A DNA stretch of 6,250 nt, from assembly GCA_964487195.1 (NCBI GenBank), contig CAZAPV010000047.1, forward strand, positions 1-6,250, in the 5' to 3' direction. The notes below the pieces were generated by a model. That model was not told the origin of the DNA. It searched no databases and saw only the letters and a list, made by a program, of their open reading frames with translations. This document shows positions 4,908-6,250 of the stretch, piece after piece. This DNA is from CAZAPV01 sp964487195 (GTDB taxonomy: Bacteria; Patescibacteriota; Patescibacteriia; SG8-24). Position 1 is the first letter of the stretch; each line of letters begins with the position of its first letter. The translations under genes and the position numbers were made by a program.

Positions 4908-4914
4908 GGACGCC

Positions 4915-5172
4915 ATGGAAAACGCGCCCCGTTACGCGATCAAGCTCGTCTGGCCGGACCCGGAACGCAACAAGAACGATCGTGACGCGCCGTTCTACTT
5001 CGGCCCGTTCGTCGCGCGCGAGAAGGCCGAGGAGGCGAAGAATTTCGTCCGTACCTACCAGGCGGAAGATCCGCCGGGAGACCGGATGGAATGCGCGGTG
5101 ATCCCGCTCGAAGAGAGCGACCTCTCGCGCCTGCAATCGCCGGTGTACCTCCGGATGTTCCTGTTCTTCTGA
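4915..5172 (+). CDS. Hypothetical protein, 85 residues
   Basis: No family recognised. The residues suggest a small soluble alpha/beta protein: strand YAIKLVWP (7-14), FYFGPFVAREKAEEAKNFV (27-45) as strand then helix, strand ECAVIPLEE, and an aromatic C-terminus RMFLFF. The FGPF-followed-by-helix pattern recalls small beta-alpha-beta domains such as SPOR-like modules, but that is weak inference. AAGGAGGA (4903-4910) stands four bases before the ATG. Codon use fits neighbours. The MBL gene follows 25 bases after the stop with no terminator between them, so the two are probably one operon and this protein could partner the MBL enzyme. Confidence 0.75.
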   Translation: MENAPRYAIKLVWPDPERNKNDRDAPFYFGPFVAREKAEEAKNFVRTYQAEDPPGDRMECAVIPLEESDLSRLQSPVYLRMFLFF

Positions 5173-5197
5173 CGCCCCTTCACAAAGGAGATCCGCA

Positions 5198-5989
5198 ATG
5201 AACCTGCACGTGCTCGGTTCTGCCGGTTACCATCCGAACGGCTTCCGCGAGACGACCTGTCTCATGATCCCGGAGCTCGGCATCATCCTCGACGCCGGCA
5301 CCGGCTTCTACCGCGTCCGCAAGCTGCTCGACAAAGTGCCGGCCGCGCTGCCGCTCCAGGCGTTCATCTCGCACGGCCACATCGACCACACGGTCGGACT
5401 CACCTTCGGCATCAACGTGCTGTGGCAGACCGGCCGGAAGCTGAACGTCCATGGGCAGCGGCCGCATCTCTCCGCGGTGATGGGTACGCTGTTCGGCGGC
5501 GCGTTGTTTCCGCTTCCCGCGGATCATCCGCTGCTCGGGTACAAATCCTACTGTTGGACGGAGGGCGAACGTCGCGACGGTTACGCCGCGAACGGCGTGC
5601 CGTTCTCGGTGATGCCGCTCCCCCATCCGGGCGGCTCGCTCGGCTACCGCTTCTCGCTCCCGAACGGCCGCGACCTCGTCTACATCACCGACACCTGCGC
5701 GGACGACGTGCCGACCGAGTTCGTCGCCGGCGCCCACACGCTGATCCACGAGTGCAACTTCACCGACGACCTCGCGAAGCTCGCGAAAGACTCGGGGCAT
5801 TCGACGACGAGTCAGGTGTTCAACCTCGCGCGCCGCGCCGGCGTCGAGCGGCTCGTCTGCATGCACTGGAACACGATGCTCGAGCTCGTCGCCGGCCATC
5901 CGATCAAGGACATGACCGGCCGCGATCCTGCGGCGCCGCTTCCGTTCGAGCTCGTCCTCGCCGACGACGCCACGGTCGTCGATCTCTGA
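5198..5989 (+). CDS. MBL-fold metal-dependent hydrolase, RNase Z-like
   Basis: A cytosolic metallo-beta-lactamase-fold hydrolase, 263 residues, probably with two zinc ions. Seen: H59-x-H61-x-D63-H64 in ISHGHIDHTVGL, H143 in PLPHPGGS, D165 in YITDTCAD, H201 in SGHSTT and H223 in CMHW, a full ligand set. The order and the ECNF and GHSTTSQV motifs resemble the RNase Z/phosphodiesterase branch. True RNase Z usually has a longer exosite arm and HxHGDH, which is absent here, so a tRNA-processing role is not shown. LGIILDAGTGFYRV (27-40) is the typical first strand-turn. AAAGGAG (5184-5190) lies seven bases before the ATG. It is second in a probable operon with the 85-residue gene and precedes two tRNA genes, separated from them by a terminator and a new promoter. 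Confidence 0.9.
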   Translation: MNLHVLGSAGYHPNGFRETTCLMIPELGIILDAGTGFYRVRKLLDKVPAALPLQAFISHGHIDHTVGLTFGINVLWQTGRKLNVHGQRPHLSAVMGTLFGGALFPLPADHPLLGYKSYCWTEGERRDGYAANGVPFSVMPLPHPGGSLGYRFSLPNGRDLVYITDTCADDVPTEFVAGAHTLIHECNFTDDLAKLAKDSGHSTTSQVFNLARRAGVERLVCMHWNTMLELVAGHPIKDMTGRDPAAPLPFELVLADDATVVDL

Positions 5990-5996
5990 CTCGCCT

Positions 5997-6020
5997 CCCC
6001 GCCACCTCGGCGGGGTTTTT
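5997..6020 (+). terminator. Intrinsic terminator of the 85-residue/MBL operon
   Basis: CCCCGCC (5997-6003), loop ACCTC and GGCGGGG (6009-6015) form a perfect 7-bp stem followed by TTTTT. It starts seven bases after the MBL stop. Confidence 0.92.
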
Positions 6021-6032
6021 GTTGTGGTACGA

Positions 6033-6061
6033 TTGACTAGCGCACGAATTTTTGTTACTCT
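6033..6061 (+). promoter_or_regulatory. Predicted promoter of the tRNA genes
   Basis: -35 TTGACT (6033-6038), a 17-base spacer and -10 TACTCT (6056-6061) with extended -10 TGT (6053-6055). Transcription would start near 6068, about 23 bases before the first tRNA. A GC-rich stretch follows the -10. Confidence 0.6.
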
Positions 6062-6090
6062 GCGCGCGTGGCGGACCCGGGAACGAGCGC

Positions 6091-6165
6091 GTCCCTGTAG
6101 CTCAACGGATAGAGCCCCAGCCTTCTAAGCTGGTTATGTTGGTTCGATTCCAACCGGGGACACCA
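6091..6165 (+). tRNA. tRNA-Arg (anticodon UCU), CCA encoded
   Basis: A complete cloverleaf: acceptor GTCCCTG (6091-6097) with CGGGGAC (6155-6161); D stem GCTC/GAGC; anticodon stem CCAGC/GCTGG (6117-6121, 6129-6133) with loop CTTCTAA. The anticodon is TCT at 6124-6126, reading AGA/AGG. The T arm is GTTGG-TTCGATT-CCAAC (6138-6154). The discriminator is A6162 and CCA is encoded at 6163-6165. The acceptor has one G-T pair; all other stems are perfect. Confidence 0.97.
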
Positions 6166-6185
6166 CAAACAAAAAGCGGGCACAT

Positions 6186-6250
6186 GGTGGCCATGGTGTA
6201 ATGGTTAACACAGTGGGTTGTGGTCCCACTGATGAGGGTTCGATTCCCTC
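6186..6250 (+). tRNA. tRNA-His (anticodon GUG), 3' end outside window
   Basis: GTGGCCA acceptor arm (6187-6193) preceded by G6186, consistent with the encoded extra G(-1) of bacterial tRNA-His. D stem GTGT/ACAC (6196-6199, 6208-6211). Anticodon stem GTGGG/CCCAC (6213-6217, 6225-6229) with loop TTGTGGT and anticodon GTG at 6220-6222. T arm GAGGG-TTCGATT-CCCTC ends at the last base; the 3' acceptor strand is cut off. It lies 20 bases after tRNA-Arg and is probably co-transcribed. Confidence 0.93.

Noticed and set aside
5180..5899. A 239-codon minus-strand open frame opposite the MBL gene
   Set aside because: The plus strand has the complete MBL metal-ligand set; the minus frame is Glu/Arg/Val-rich without motifs.
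6062..6090. A GC-rich hairpin in the tRNA leader
   Set aside because: The CGCG runs are self-complementary by chance and no convincing stem of useful length forms.
1..6250. CRISPR array, toxin-antitoxin pair, insertion sequence or phage module
   Set aside because: No spaced direct repeats, transposase, integrase or toxin motifs were seen. The small 81- and 85-residue genes are not paired with each other and lack known toxin or antitoxin features.

Overview
The window is GC-rich bacterial DNA (about 60% GC by eye), densely coded, with single genes or two-gene units closed by their own intrinsic terminators. It holds eight complete or near-complete protein genes, one gene cut by the left edge, a complete tRNA-Arg(UCU) and a tRNA-His(GUG) cut by the right edge. 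Nearly every start has a strong AGGAGG-type ribosome binding site. The mix of small solitary hydrolases, unknown small proteins and compact promoters reminds me of Candidate Phyla Radiation (Patescibacteria) genomes. That is an impression only: no phylogenetic marker is present.

Layout, left to right. (1) 1-449, minus: N-terminal half of an extended SDR (NAD-dependent epimerase/dehydratase family), divergent from (2) a Nudix hydrolase of the ADP-sugar pyrophosphatase type (562-1230) followed by a HAD phosphatase (1256-2038), a probable two-gene operon. (3) 2096-2683, plus: a small predicted membrane protein with looser codon use. (4) 2798-3667, minus: an isopenicillin-N-synthase-like 2-oxoglutarate/Fe(II) oxygenase, divergent from (5) an 81-residue unknown protein (3774-4019). 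(6) 4073-4807, minus: a histidine phosphatase (phosphoglycerate-mutase family), divergent from (7) an 85-residue unknown protein (4915-5172) followed by an MBL-fold hydrolase resembling RNase Z (5198-5989). (8) 6091 onward: two tRNA genes behind their own promoter.

The genes do not form a recognisable pathway. Four unrelated hydrolase folds (Nudix, HAD, histidine phosphatase, MBL) lie together, which fits scattered nucleotide and sugar-phosphate housekeeping better than one biosynthetic route. No nonribosomal peptide synthetase accompanies the oxygenase, so antibiotic synthesis is not indicated.

The most notable content is regulatory. All three divergent intergenic regions carry back-to-back promoters whose -35 boxes overlap or are five bases apart. 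Eight promoter-like sites share a pattern of TTGaCa, 16-17 bases, and a -10 hexamer that in seven of eight is preceded by TGn. Five of the predicted transcripts would begin at or just before a (T)CCTTT(C)-like element that can pair with the ribosome binding site downstream, and the two internal operon genes have the same element. Two terminators contain the stop codon of the gene they end, and one of these also contains the -35 box of the next gene. No CRISPR array, insertion sequence or phage module was found, and no gene-free stretch exceeds about 115 bases.
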